Shown in pieces: positions 26,011-35,150 of a stretch of DNA of 39,402 nt. Each line of letters begins with the position of its first letter. Within the stretch, counting starts at the first letter, position 1. Made by a program: the position numbers and the translations under genes. Origin of the DNA: Psychromonas sp. SP041 (GTDB lineage: Bacteria; Pseudomonadota; Gammaproteobacteria; Enterobacterales; Psychromonadaceae); contig NZ_CBRF02000043.1 of assembly GCF_000470315.2 (NCBI RefSeq), positions 1 to 39,402 on the forward strand, in the 5' to 3' direction. The notes below the pieces were generated by a model. It was not told the DNA's origin. It saw only the letters and a list, made by a program, of their open reading frames with translations, and searched no databases.

Positions 26011-26393
26011 CTTGTTTTATCGTACTTCAATCGGCTTGTATTTATGCAACTGAGAATATAGAACTGAGGACTAATTTTTTTAATTCAAGGCTTATTGGAC
26101 CGATCGTTCAAATAAAAATAATTTAACTGAATTTTACAGCTAGATTAAGCGTAAAAGAATGAACGAAAGACATTTATTGATAGCAAGGTTGTTCAGATCA
26201 TAGAATAAAATAGAAAAACTCCCTCTATTAATCACTTAGTGGCGCCACTGTGTATTGAGAATATATATATTTTAAATCAGTGAGATAAGAGCTATTTTGA
26301 AAATAATAGATATCAATAATAAAATACCCACCTACTTTTGAGCAAATGGGCATAAGATATTTTTTAAAATAGCGCTCGTTGTGCGTTTATTAA
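26011..26393. other. Gap upstream of the alkene reductase, with two inverted repeats
   Basis: 383 bases without a gene. Two palindromic sites are present: TTGGAC-CGATCG-TTCAA at 26095-26111, and the perfect 12-bp AGTGGCGCCACT at 26238-26249. The first resembles TetR-family operators built on a CGATCG centre and lies about 115 bases before the reductase start. Confidence 0.45.
26095..26111. promoter_or_regulatory. Possible TetR-type (NemR-like) operator
   Basis: The imperfect palindrome TTGGACCGATCGTTCAA is centred on CGATCG upstream of the reductase. In enterobacteria nemA is controlled by the TetR-family repressor NemR through a palindrome. I suggest similar control but no regulator gene is nearby. 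Confidence 0.3.
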
Positions 26394-27260
26394 TTAAGAG
26401 CCTACAACATCAAATGATAATGACTTGTAACGAATCACTGCTGTGCCTTCATCTTGAATATAGGCCCCTGATTTAAAGTAGAAGCCATCTTCTGGCCAGT
26501 CACTATCAATTTCATGATCACCATCGCTATTAGTATGCTCTTTATCTGTATCATCGCAATTAGCAGCAGCATATTCGCCACTTTTTTGGCACATTAACGT
26601 GCCTCTTAATCCATCCATTTTCATTTCTATTACACTGTCTTTTACTTGTACATAGAAAGAACGATGTTGATTTGTGCCCACAGTAGGATCACCACTACTG
26701 TCTAGCCATCGATAAGTATCATATTCCGCATCACATGTATCTTTATCACAAGCCGATAACCTGACTTTAGCTTCATAGAATTTAGTACCCTCTTCTACTA
26801 TTTGAGCAATACGCATTAACGGTGCACCAATATTTTCACTATCTGAATTATGAACTTGCAATACGGTTACTTCGTCTAAACCATCCGTTGTTGAATTTAC
26901 TTTTATAATCCCTTCCATTGTATTCGTATCTGAGCGATTAAAATCAGTTAAGTGACGAAATTCAGTACGTGAAGATTTGGCTCCTTCATGGGTAATTTGC
27001 ATATAATTTTCACCACTAGGCACTCTAAAATCATCTGTTACGTAACCATCAAAAGAAAGGTCAGGATCGCTCGAACTAGCATCAGCAAGCTTTTTAGATC
27101 CGTCTGGTGATGTTAATTTAACTTGGTCAAGAGCAGATTGGAATATGGCGGTACCTGAGCTATTTTCATAGTTATAAGGCGCTGTATCTGCAGCAAGTAC
27201 ACTGCCACTGAATACAGATAATGCTAGAACAATTGATTTATTGAGAGTAGTTAATTGCAT
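26394..27260 (-). CDS. Alginate lyase, polysaccharide lyase family 7
   Basis: 288 residues with a signal peptide (about 1-23, ending SVLA). The three PL7 regions are present: RTEFRH at 98-103, QVH at 135-137 and YFKSGAYIQ at 261-269. Together they form the Gln/His/Arg/Tyr active site for beta-elimination of alginate. QVH rather than QIH has been linked with activity toward poly-mannuronate, but this is only suggestive. AAGGGA is placed well before the ATG. No further alginate genes are adjacent, so other steps must be encoded elsewhere. Confidence 0.93.
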   Translation of the reverse strand: MQLTTLNKSIVLALSVFSGSVLAADTAPYNYENSSGTAIFQSALDQVKLTSPDGSKKLADASSSDPDLSFDGYVTDDFRVPSGENYMQITHEGAKSSRTEFRHLTDFNRSDTNTMEGIIKVNSTTDGLDEVTVLQVHNSDSENIGAPLMRIAQIVEEGTKFYEAKVRLSACDKDTCDAEYDTYRWLDSSGDPTVGTNQHRSFYVQVKDSVIEMKMDGLRGTLMCQKSGEYAAANCDDTDKEHTNSDGDHEIDSDWPEDGFYFKSGAYIQDEGTAVIRYKSLSFDVVGS

Positions 27261-27842
27261 TGAGTTATTCCCTTAATTTTAGAATTACTATTAATTGGTT
27301 GTAAAGTAAGTAAAAAAGGAAGTTATAAATACTGGGGCTAATCGTTTGTCTTGTGCACAAACCAATGCCTTTTATTTAAAACGAACCTATTATTCAACTT
27401 TTAGACAAAGTAGTTGTTCAAAAACGGCTATTCATAAATCACATTAAAATGTCAATAAAAACAAGAGGTAATGATTATTTCTTCCTACTTTATGGCATCC
27501 GATAATGAAAACCTGCAATGAAAATAACACCTATAAAGAAGTAGAAAAGAGAACGAGTTTAAATATGAAGAGTTACAGACAATATAGATAAATATCATCA
27601 GTATTATGTGATTTAAGTATTTTTATCAATTGTTTACACTTGACTTTTATTTGATAATGATTATCAAAATCAAATAAAGAGAATTAAAATAGCAAAACAA
27701 CAACTAAATAAAAGCTCATTAAATACCAAAATTGAGTAATTAATGTCATAAGCCTTAACATTTAGCATATAGAAAATGATGAGGAACTCACTTATACTGC
27801 TCTATGAATTATTTAAGATTACGATGAGTTTGAGAGGGAATA
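27261..27842. other. 582-base gap with a consensus Fur box, no gene seen
   Basis: Apart from the Fur box at 27651-27667, a partial Fur-like half (AATGATTATT) occurs near 27471. No open frame, hairpin terminator or coding-like codon use is convincing on either strand. The left end should carry the promoter of the alginate lyase gene. A TATACT at 27794-27799 may be the -10 for the 90-aa gene. Confidence 0.5.
27651..27667. promoter_or_regulatory. Full-consensus Fur box without an obvious target
   Basis: TTGATAATGATTATCAA is a perfect palindrome and matches all 14 defined positions of TGATAATNATTATCA. A possible promoter overlaps it on the plus strand (TTGTTT, 17 bases, GATAAT). The nearest genes are the alginate lyase (390 bases away, minus) and the 90-aa protein (176 bases away, plus). 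Confidence 0.75.
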
Positions 27843-28115
27843 ATGGACATTAATGGTAGTGTAAATATACATGCTCAAGCAGTAACTGCATTGAGAAATG
27901 ATCCAAACACCTCTGATGCTCATCATCAAGCGGCAAGAATACAGAAAGAAACACAAAGTATAGATAAAGTAACAGCGGAACAACCGACTCCAAAAACGAC
28001 ATCTGAAAGTGAAGATGTGGTGAATGCTCGGTTATCTGAATTTCGATCCTTTTCACCTGATAAACCTATAACAGTAAACGAGACTATTGGCAGTTTAATA
28101 GACATGTCTGTGTAA
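27843..28115 (+). CDS. Uncharacterised 90-residue protein
   Basis: A small, soluble, polar protein with no signal peptide or membrane helix. It opens MDINGSVNIHAQAV and is rich in Ala, Gln, Thr, Ser and Asp/Glu, with a Pro/Thr-rich middle (about residues 44-55), and probably partly disordered. A good ribosome site (GAGGG) precedes the ATG. Short proteins with a similar layout occur in marine gammaproteobacteria, but I do not recognise a named family. It is the nearest plus-strand gene after the consensus Fur box. Confidence 0.65.
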   Translation: MDINGSVNIHAQAVTALRNDPNTSDAHHQAARIQKETQSIDKVTAEQPTPKTTSESEDVVNARLSEFRSFSPDKPITVNETIGSLIDMSV

Positions 28116-28219
28116 CAGCATATTCAACGTATCAAGTACATCTCAGGCTTTTTTTATTATGTGAGCTATATAATGTGATTTAAGTTGTATTGCAATGACA
28201 ATAGCACTGCATTTACATT

Positions 28220-28258
28220 CCTTACTGTTAAGCAAAAGCGGTTAACCTAACAGTAAGG
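28220..28258. terminator. Perfect 11-bp hairpin between convergent genes
   Basis: CCTTACTGTTA and TAACAGTAAGG pair with a 17-base loop that itself contains GGTTAACC. It lies between the ends of the 90-aa gene and the glutaminase gene. No T-run follows, so terminator function is probable only. Confidence 0.4.
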
Positions 28259-28364
28259 TATTGGATAATTACACATAGAACGTCTATCAGAATAGCTTAT
28301 TTGAAACCGCTTTAATCAATATTGTAAATCTACTACATGAATTATTCTAGATGATTTAAACACC

Positions 28365-29291
28365 TCAAAAAATAGAACACTGGGTTTTAGACGTCAGTGC
28401 TTCAAGCACTTTCATTCCTTTATAAGAGTTCCCATTCGCATTTAATTTAGGGCTCCAAACCGCAATAGAAAACTTACCCGGGTGGATAGCAACGATGCCA
28501 CCGCCAACACCACTTTTACCAGGGAGCCCGACTTTAAAGGCAAAATCACCAGCTTCATCGTAAAATCCGCACATTAACATAACAGAGTTAATACGTTTGG
28601 CTCGTGTTGGGCTAATAACGCGTTGATTTGTGGTTGGGTTAACACCACCAGAAGCCAGAAACATAAACGATTGAGTTAATTCTTTACAAGTCATTTCAAT
28701 TGAGCAAAGGTAGAAATATAAATCTAATACAACATCCACATCATTATGAATATTTCCAAAGTCTTTCATTAAATTAACCAACGCGGAATTTCTATAACCA
28801 CATTTTTTCTCTGATTCAGCAACTTGCGTAGAGTAATTGATACTATCAATACCAGATGATTCTCGAATAAATGCCAGTAAATCTTGCTTGGGATTATCCA
28901 AGCAGGTCACTAAAATATCGCAAATGACAATCGCACCCGCATTAATAAATGGATTTCGTGGTATCCCTTTTTCATACTCCAATTGCACTAAAGAATTAAA
29001 CGCTGAGCCTGATGGTTCAACTCCAACACGTTTCCATAATTCACCCCCCATAATTTTCAACGCAAGTGTTAATGACAAGACTTTAGCAACACTCTGGATC
29101 GAGAAGGATTCGTTTGAATCACCAAAAGCATAGTGTTGATTATCTATGGTACTTAAATGAATCCCTAATTTAGCGGGATTAACTTTACCTAACTCAGGTA
29201 TGTAGGTCGCGATCGTGCCGATATCATCAGCCTCTGTAAATTCAGAGGTTATTTCTAAAAATATCTTTTGATAATCAATGGTATTTATCAT
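28365..29291 (-). CDS. glsA: Glutaminase (serine-dependent, GlsA family)
   Basis: 308 residues, the standard length. The beta-lactamase-like Ser-x-x-Lys catalytic motif is SVAK at 67-70, in 'FSIQSVAKVLSLTLAL'. Other family segments are 'GVEPSGSAFNSL', 'NPFINAGAIV', 'FLASGGVNP' and 'GLPGKSGVGGGIVA'. The enzyme hydrolyses glutamine to glutamate and ammonia in the cytoplasm. It is a single gene; the divergent neighbour is a diguanylate cyclase, 437 bases away. Confidence 0.96.
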   Translation of the reverse strand: MINTIDYQKIFLEITSEFTEADDIGTIATYIPELGKVNPAKLGIHLSTIDNQHYAFGDSNESFSIQSVAKVLSLTLALKIMGGELWKRVGVEPSGSAFNSLVQLEYEKGIPRNPFINAGAIVICDILVTCLDNPKQDLLAFIRESSGIDSINYSTQVAESEKKCGYRNSALVNLMKDFGNIHNDVDVVLDLYFYLCSIEMTCKELTQSFMFLASGGVNPTTNQRVISPTRAKRINSVMLMCGFYDEAGDFAFKVGLPGKSGVGGGIVAIHPGKFSIAVWSPKLNANGNSYKGMKVLEALTSKTQCSIF

Positions 29292-29728
29292 TTATTATAG
29301 AATCCTAAATAGGCAGTTTTACTTAAAAAAAGACAGATGAAAACATCATATAGTAGTTTGATGAAATGAAGGCATTAGCAATTACAAACTATATGCCCAA
29401 TGCCCAACAAGTTAACAGTATGACAAGGCAGACAATAGACGCGTTAACGTTTTTATAAAAGGCATGCTGTCACAAAAAAAAATGCTTAAATTGACTTATA
29501 CTAATCATATATTATTTACTGTATAAGCTTAAAATACTCAGTAAAAATTTTTATTTTAAGCGTGCAATTTTGATTAAAACCAACACTAAATCGACTCATC
29601 TAACATTTATAATTTTTTAATTAGTTATTGATTTTAAAAACAAAAAAATTGTATTCGTTTACCGGTTTTGCATCTTAAAGTATCATAGTAAATTAATTAA
29701 TTAATTCATTTCACTTATAAGGTACTTC
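29292..29728. other. 437-base gap between glsA and the diguanylate cyclase gene
   Basis: Promoters for both divergent genes should lie here. A 10-bp perfect inverted repeat GCTTAAAATA/TATTTTAAGC (29527-29561) is near the middle, and a run of ATTA units lies at about 29690-29705. No gene is seen. Confidence 0.5.
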
Positions 29729-30550
29729 ATGATCGTATTAAACCAACAAGGTGAATTGATTGAGTTAGATACAGGCTTTCGTTTTTCAGAGGTCTTTTTC
29801 TCGTTGTTAAATTTTGTTAAAACCCCCAGCCCAGATGATGCTTTACGTTGTACAAACGAACTACAATGCGAACTCTTTTATCGTGACATCATGAATTATG
29901 CATTCGTTGACTCTCATAACCAGCACCTTGCTGATGGACGTATCGATTTAGCCGCGAAAAATTTAAATGCCATTAATAACCTGTCATTGGATCATTTAAC
30001 CGGATTAAAAAACAAAGAGTTTTTAGAACGTAAGCTGTTAAGTTTAGAAAATGAGGTCTATCATGGAAAACTCGACGACTTCTCTATGATCATGTGCGAC
30101 TTAGATAGTTTTAAAACGATTAATGATGAGTTTGGTCATTCAGTGGGTGATGATACGTTATCACTTTTTGGAGCCCTATTGAGTGAAACATTGCGACCGT
30201 CGGATTTTGGTTATCGATACGGCGGCGAAGAATTTTTGATTTTGCTGCCTAACACTAATTTAGAAAATGCGGTATTAGTAGCAGAAAGATTACGTGCTGT
30301 TATTAACGAACGTTTACAAATTGGAAACTACGGCCTTAACCAAGTTACCGCTTATGATCTAGAAAAATCAAAAATGTTATCTGACGAAACAAATATTAAT
30401 GATGCTTTTTTCTTAGCGCGAGATGTTACTTGTAGTTTTGGTGTCGCTAATTACCTAGAACATGATCAATCAGCAGAAGCTCTTTTTGATGCTGCAGATG
30501 CCAATTTATATATCGCGAAACAAAATGGTCGTAACAGAGTTTCAGCTTAA
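29729..30550 (+). CDS. Diguanylate cyclase (GGDEF domain)
   Basis: 273 residues. The N-terminal 85 residues match no domain I know and should be the sensory or oligomerisation part; there is no membrane helix, so it is cytoplasmic. The GGDEF domain starts at DHLTGLKN (88) and has the active site GGEEF at 165-169. The inhibitory I-site RxxD (RPSD, 156-159) lies the canonical five residues before it. Thus it should make c-di-GMP and be product-inhibited. Residues about 200-230 are an extra segment not found in typical GGDEF domains, before TCSFGVA. The C-terminal ANLYIAKQNGRNR is normal. Confidence 0.94.
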   Translation: MIVLNQQGELIELDTGFRFSEVFFSLLNFVKTPSPDDALRCTNELQCELFYRDIMNYAFVDSHNQHLADGRIDLAAKNLNAINNLSLDHLTGLKNKEFLERKLLSLENEVYHGKLDDFSMIMCDLDSFKTINDEFGHSVGDDTLSLFGALLSETLRPSDFGYRYGGEEFLILLPNTNLENAVLVAERLRAVINERLQIGNYGLNQVTAYDLEKSKMLSDETNINDAFFLARDVTCSFGVANYLEHDQSAEALFDAADANLYIAKQNGRNRVSA

Positions 30551-30933
30551 CGAGTTTATATGACTTCCCTCTCCCGATTAATTACTTAATTACTTAATTA
30601 CTTAATTACTTCGAACAAACTAATGACAAAGTGCTCATTACCTTTATCTATTACTGCTTACTTACTATCTCATTACTTTCGCTCATTGCTGTCGCGAATA
30701 ACAATCTATTTATTAAACAAAATTTAAATAAGTCATTTCCTTCATAACCCTCATAAAACGTGAGTATTTGTGACAAAAATGAGTGTTTTAAAAATACAAT
30801 ATTAGTTTAAAATTCAACGGTCTATACAATCGACTATATCTTAGCCAAACTGATCACGATTTAATTAACTCAAGGTAGTATAAATAAGCTAAAATACACG
30901 GCTATTATTTTTAGCTTTGAGCCTTTTATATTA
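30551..30933. other. 383-base gap upstream of the RhlE-type gene, with an 8-bp tandem repeat
   Basis: Four ATTACTTA units (30581-30612, last one with one change) lie 30 bases after the cyclase stop. The rest is AT-rich and should include the promoter and a long leader of the helicase gene. No further gene is seen. Confidence 0.55.
30581..30612. repeat. Four 8-bp ATTACTTA tandem units
   Basis: Three perfect ATTACTTA units and a fourth ATTACTTC follow without spacer. They have the same general character as the other 7-8-bp arrays in this window. Confidence 0.9.
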
Positions 30934-32256
30934 ATGACCTCTGATACAACAAATATGACAATCGATACGACTGCTGCCAACTTTACTGAACTTGGCCTTA
31001 TCTCACCTTTATTAGCCCGATTAACTGAGCTGGAATACCTTGAAGCCACACCAATTCAAGCACAAGCTATTCCAAATATATTAGCGGGTCGCGATTTAAT
31101 TGCAGGGGCGAATACTGGCTCAGGTAAAACAGCAGCATTTGCGTTGCCTATTTTACAACAACTTTCTTTATATTCTGCTACGAACAAAAAAGCAGCGAGT
31201 AAAGCGGGTGAAGGTAATTATGTCTCTGGCTTAGTTTTAGTGCCAACACGTGAGCTTGCAAAACAAGTCGCTGACAGCATTAAATCTTATGCAGTACATT
31301 TCAATGGTGCAATTAAAACAGTTGCCGTCTTTGGTGGTGTATCAGTAAATACTCAAATGCTAGCATTACGTGGCGGCACTGATATTTTAGTCGCAACGCC
31401 GGGGCGCTTACTTGATTTAATTTCGAATAATGCAATTAAACTCGACAAGGTAAAAACCTTAGTACTAGATGAAGCCGATCGAATGTTAAGCCTTGGTTTC
31501 ACTGAAGAACTTTCTTCACTTCTTGCTCTGTTACCCGCTAAAAAACAAACTTTATTGTTTTCAGCAACCTTTCCTGAGCAAGTAAAAGCGTTAACCGAAG
31601 AGTTGCTTAACGATCCAATAGAAATTCAATTGCAAAGTGCTGATTCAAGTACGTTAGTACAGCGTGCTTTCACGGTTAATAAAGGCCAAAAAACAGCCCT
31701 TCTGGCGCATTTGATTAAATTACACCAATGGCAACAAGCTCTCATCTTTGTCAACGCGAAAAACAGCTGTAATCACTTAGCTGATAAACTTGCTAAACGA
31801 GGAATAACCGCTGAAGTTTTTCATGGAGATAAAGGACAAGGCGCACGTACTCGTGTACTCGATGCTTTTAAAGCCGGTGAAATTCAAGTATTAATTGCGA
31901 CTGATATTGCAGCTCGTGGGTTAGATATTGATAAACTGCCCGTTGTAATTAACTTTGATTTACCAAGAAGCCCGTCTGATTATATGCACCGTATTGGCCG
32001 AAGTGGTCGTGCAGGTGAAGTGGGCTTAGCGTTATCTATCATTGACCATGAAGATTACCATCATTTCAATGTCATTGAGAAAAAGAACAAACTACGCCTT
32101 GAAAGAGAGCAAGTACCTGGCTTTGAAACAGTTGAATTTGTAAAAGATGTCTTTTCTGCTGCCGATAAACCGATAGCTAAACCTGAAGGTACAGGTAAGA
32201 AAAAGAAGAATAAAAAACCACAAATTAATGCAGATATTTGGTTAGGGAATGCTTAA
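30934..32256 (+). CDS. DEAD-box ATP-dependent RNA helicase, RhlE-like
   Basis: 440 residues. In order: Q motif (FTELGL ... ATPIQAQAIP, about 17-46), Walker A (ANTGSGKT), GG and TPGR motifs, DEAD (VLDEADRML), SAT (FSATFP), then the second RecA domain with ARGLDI and HRIGRSGRAG. The tail is short and lysine-rich (GKKKKNKKPQ), as in RhlE. Such helicases unwind short RNA duplexes in ribosome assembly and mRNA decay, and are often important at low temperature. No strong ribosome site precedes the ATG; another ATG lies seven codons in and is possible. Confidence 0.93.
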   Translation: MTSDTTNMTIDTTAANFTELGLISPLLARLTELEYLEATPIQAQAIPNILAGRDLIAGANTGSGKTAAFALPILQQLSLYSATNKKAASKAGEGNYVSGLVLVPTRELAKQVADSIKSYAVHFNGAIKTVAVFGGVSVNTQMLALRGGTDILVATPGRLLDLISNNAIKLDKVKTLVLDEADRMLSLGFTEELSSLLALLPAKKQTLLFSATFPEQVKALTEELLNDPIEIQLQSADSSTLVQRAFTVNKGQKTALLAHLIKLHQWQQALIFVNAKNSCNHLADKLAKRGITAEVFHGDKGQGARTRVLDAFKAGEIQVLIATDIAARGLDIDKLPVVINFDLPRSPSDYMHRIGRSGRAGEVGLALSIIDHEDYHHFNVIEKKNKLRLEREQVPGFETVEFVKDVFSAADKPIAKPEGTGKKKKNKKPQINADIWLGNA

Positions 32257-32293
32257 TTAAGTATTTAATTAAATACTGATTTAAACATTCATT

Positions 32294-32343
32294 AATAACG
32301 AATAAGTTAGCCTTTTATTAAAGGTTGAGACTTGTTCGTTATT
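32294..32343. terminator. Long hairpin after the RhlE-type gene
   Basis: AATAACGAATAAGT and ACTTGTTCGTTATT pair with one mismatch. Inside them CCTTT and AAAGG form a second, smaller stem. It lies about 40 bases after the stop and touches the MITE-like repeat. No U-run follows. Confidence 0.45.
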
Positions 32344-32446
32344 ATACCAATCACACTAATTAATTAACTAATCTATTTTACTTGTTGAAATAAGTCGTTT
32401 TTTCTGCACAAAATTTAGAACACATTATTTAATGTAATGGTGTTAA
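32342..32446. mobile_element. MITE-like intergenic repeat, short copy
   Basis: Begins TTATACCAAT and shares blocks with the copy at 32899-33063: ATCTATTTT, CTTG, CGCACAAAATTTAG-like and ATGTAATGG. Compared with that copy it lacks about 65 internal bases. The right end is degenerate. No coding capacity. Confidence 0.6.
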
Positions 32447-32568
32447 ATAGATCGGTAGCTTAGAAATAAATGAAGAAGTAAATTATAATTAGCTTCACCC
32501 ACTATAATTTATAGTTCAACGGAACGATTAACTTCTCAATCAATTTTTCAGCTCTAAATTTTTATCCC

Positions 32569-32886
32569 TTAATCTTTTAATAACTCATAATAAATAACAT
32601 ACAACTCTTTAATCCCCGGGTAGATTTCCTGTATTACCCTTTTAAGCTCTAACAAACTCATATTCTCTTGCTGTGCATGCTTTTCTGATAAATCGTTAAA
32701 TAAAATAGCTTGGACAGACTTTATTTTTAATGAACAAAACCAGCGGTTATCCTCATAGGTTGAGACCTGAACAATGCTATCAGGCAGATAATGTTTTTCC
32801 GCTTCATCTCTTATAGTTAATGTTTTTTTAGCAGATAAAATATCTGCTTCAAATCGCTCAAAAAATGTCATTGTTGTATGGTTCAA
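32569..32886 (-). CDS. yqfB: ASCH-domain N4-acetylcytidine amidohydrolase (YqfB)
   Basis: 105 residues, matching E. coli YqfB in length and pattern: TFFERFEADILSAKKTLTIRD at the start and 'EKHAQQENMSLLELKRVIQEIYPG' later. The catalytic residues Lys21, Thr24 and Glu74 are at the same positions. The enzyme hydrolyses N4-acetylcytidine to cytidine, salvaging the modified nucleoside. The start codon is TTG: AGGAAG lies at a good distance from it, and the length then agrees with E. coli. An ATG five codons later is possible but has no ribosome site. The gene lies between two MITE-like repeats in the same orientation. Confidence 0.92.
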   Translation of the reverse strand: MNHTTMTFFERFEADILSAKKTLTIRDEAEKHYLPDSIVQVSTYEDNRWFCSLKIKSVQAILFNDLSEKHAQQENMSLLELKRVIQEIYPGIKELYVIYYELLKD

Positions 32887-32898
32887 AATAGCTTCCTA

Positions 32899-33063
32899 TT
32901 ATACCAACGCCAATAAATAGATGATCTATTTTGCTTGCTAAAACAACTCATTGCTTTGCAGTAAATTTTGTAAAGGGAACACCATTTACTGCAATTTACG
33001 CCTCGAATTGAATTGTTTTTTCCGCACCAAATTTAGATTACATACTTAACGTAATTGGTATTA
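32899..33063. mobile_element. MITE-like intergenic repeat, long copy
   Basis: 165 bases bounded by TTATACCAAC and its near-complement ATTGGTATTA. An internal perfect 9-bp inverted repeat GCAGTAAAT/ATTTACTGC is at 32958-32992. No open frame. The size, terminal inverted repeats and second copy nearby suggest a non-autonomous element; no transposase is seen here. Confidence 0.65.
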
Positions 33064-33179
33064 TTTAATATCCTTAATTGGTTACCCTGATTATGCAAGG
33101 ACAACACCAGCCAATTAATAACGCGTAAAAATTCGACTTTAAGCGCTTATTATACGCGTTACTAAATAAGTATTGAAAA

Positions 33180-34622
33180 TCAAGATGTTCTATAATGCGC
33201 TAAAATTCTACCTAAGTTTTCTGTACCATTTGATAGGTTTTTAGTGCCTAGTGATGATTGATGTGCAAATTCGCGAATAGAATTAGATTGATCCCTAATT
33301 CCACTTAGTTCTGATGAAATGTTATTTGCAACAGAGCTCTGCTCTTCAGATGAAGTTGCAATATGGAATGTCATTTCGATAACCGCTTGAGAGGATTCGG
33401 CTATTGAATTGATGTCCGTTCCAATTTCTTTTATCAAAGCAGTACTTGTTTGTGCTTGTTCAACAGTATTGTTAGTAATATTTGCAATGTTGTTGGTTTC
33501 AGATTGTAAATTACTGATCATTGATTGGATCTCAACCGTTGCCGCTTGAGTACGACTTGCTAACGTCCTGACTTCATCAGCAACAACAGCAAAACCTCGT
33601 CCCATTTCTCCAGCTCGAGCGGCTTCAATTGCCGCATTAAGAGCTAACAAATTAGTTTGATCGGAAATGGAATTGATTGTTGTGATCACTTCATCAATTT
33701 GTGTTGCATTAACTTTCAATGTTGCCACAGAGTGAGAAGTTTCTTCAATATAATTCGATAGTTGTTGTATCTCACTTATGACTAACTGAACACGATTATC
33801 ACTTTGTTTAATATGCTCAGAGTTTTGTTCGACATGTTTTGACGCGCCTTGTGAAATATTAGTCACTTCTAACGACGAAGCCGTCATTTCTTCCATTGCT
33901 GTAGCCACTGAGTCCAATGAAGTATATTGCTGATTAATTTGTTGTTCACTTTGTTTACTATGGTCAGCAATTTCAGATGAAGTATTATGCAACATTAAGG
34001 CATTTTCTTTAACCGTATCAACCAGCTCAGAAAGTGTATCCATTGCTTTATCAAGCGAAGCGCCAATAGTACCAAACTCATCACGCCCTTCGATAAAACC
34101 AAGACGAGATGTTAAGTCTCCTTTTATGATTTTTAATGTCGTGTCCCATAATACCCATAAAGCACCGCTAATGAAGGTAGCTGTCCAATAAAGTACAAAT
34201 CCAATTGGTAATATCCATATAAAAGATAAAGCTAATGAAGACAAAGTTTGTTGCTTTTCCTCTTGCTCTTCAGAAGTAACTGATTGCATAAGTGAAGCAT
34301 ATTGTTGTGATTTTGTTTTAATAATCGCTGTAACTTGATCACCTTGTCGGTGGGACTCTTGTTGCTGAGATGTTAATTTAACCCCCATCATCGAGAGTTT
34401 ATCTGTCTGATTAGTCGATTCTAATGCTTGTACTATTCCTGTTAATCTTTGTTCTACAGCAGTCATTGATTGTGTTTCTATTTGTTTTAACGTGTTCTGG
34501 TAACTATTGATAGATAGCCCACTCAAAGAGACAAGCACCAGTCCAAAAATAACCCAAAATTTATCGTTGAGTGACATTTTAATAAATAACTTATCGACAT
34601 TCCTAAACTGAACTTCTTTCAT
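33180..34622 (-). CDS. Methyl-accepting chemotaxis protein
   Basis: 480 residues. A membrane helix at about 20-40, a small periplasmic part of about 85 residues, a second helix about 130-160, a HAMP domain (to about 210) and a long coiled-coil signalling domain. The highly conserved hairpin tip is visible as [32 protein letters not shown]. It should control CheA at the membrane. The periplasmic region is too small for a large dCache sensor and has no recognised ligand domain. Upstream GGAAA lies before the ATG. Confidence 0.95.
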   Translation of the reverse strand: MKEVQFRNVDKLFIKMSLNDKFWVIFGLVLVSLSGLSINSYQNTLKQIETQSMTAVEQRLTGIVQALESTNQTDKLSMMGVKLTSQQQESHRQGDQVTAIIKTKSQQYASLMQSVTSEEQEEKQQTLSSLALSFIWILPIGFVLYWTATFISGALWVLWDTTLKIIKGDLTSRLGFIEGRDEFGTIGASLDKAMDTLSELVDTVKENALMLHNTSSEIADHSKQSEQQINQQYTSLDSVATAMEEMTASSLEVTNISQGASKHVEQNSEHIKQSDNRVQLVISEIQQLSNYIEETSHSVATLKVNATQIDEVITTINSISDQTNLLALNAAIEAARAGEMGRGFAVVADEVRTLASRTQAATVEIQSMISNLQSETNNIANITNNTVEQAQTSTALIKEIGTDINSIAESSQAVIEMTFHIATSSEEQSSVANNISSELSGIRDQSNSIREFAHQSSLGTKNLSNGTENLGRILAHYRTS

Positions 34623-34870
34623 CGTATTTCCATATATTGGTTTGATATTGTCATATCGGCGAGTAAATAGTGATTATTCTAAAAATTTATAACGTACTGA
34701 TTAATCAGATAAAGTTGAAATTTTTTATTCTTTAATGAATTCAGTCTAGTGAACAACCTACCTCTAAAGTGTGACTTTAATCACTTTGATAAAATTAATC
34801 AGACTTCTCTCGCATTAGGTAACAAAATATGTGGTTATTGAGGGGGTTATTAATATGATAATTGAGGTGT

Positions 34871-34922
34871 TTATTGTAAGTGGCTATCAGATATAGTTAT
34901 TGTAAGTGCTTATTAGATAAAA
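34871..34922. repeat. Two imperfect 26-bp tandem repeats
   Basis: Both copies contain TTATTGTAAGTG, then TATCAGATA or TATTAGATA. They lie about 250 bases upstream of the chemotaxis gene and could be regulatory or a simple slippage product. Confidence 0.6.
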
Positions 34923-35150
34923 TCATTTTAAGTTTAAGGGTATTAGTTTCTAGAAATTAAAATATATGGGAATAAATATTGACTGCTCTTGAGTTATTTT
35001 CTTTTGCAAGATTAACGACCGAAGTTTTTTGGTAGCGGCAACGTAAGTATAAATGAGCAACGTAAGATAAAGACATACCCTTTTCATTATTATTTTCAGC
35101 ACTTAATCAAATAAAAGCTTAATGTATTAGGCTATTAGTTTAATGAGTTG

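Larger units (their letters stand above)
32257..32568. other. 312-base gap after the helicase gene
   Basis: Contains the long hairpin 32294-32343 and the first MITE-like repeat copy (32342-32446). The rest, up to the yqfB stop, has no gene or clear signal. Confidence 0.55.

Noticed and set aside
27468-27484. Second Fur-like site near the alginate lyase gene
   Set aside because: Only about one half-site is good (AATGATTATT) and it lies over 200 bases from the start codon.
27480-27540. Minus-strand coding-like stretch ending in GFHYRMP
   Set aside because: Only about 20 codons before an in-frame stop and no start; too short to support.
27850-28056. 68-codon minus frame
   Set aside because: It is the antisense of the 90-aa gene, which has a better ribosome site and composition.
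32342-33063. Composite transposon carrying yqfB
   Set aside because: The flanking repeats have no transposase and the left copy is degenerate; yqfB is a common core gene in related bacteria.
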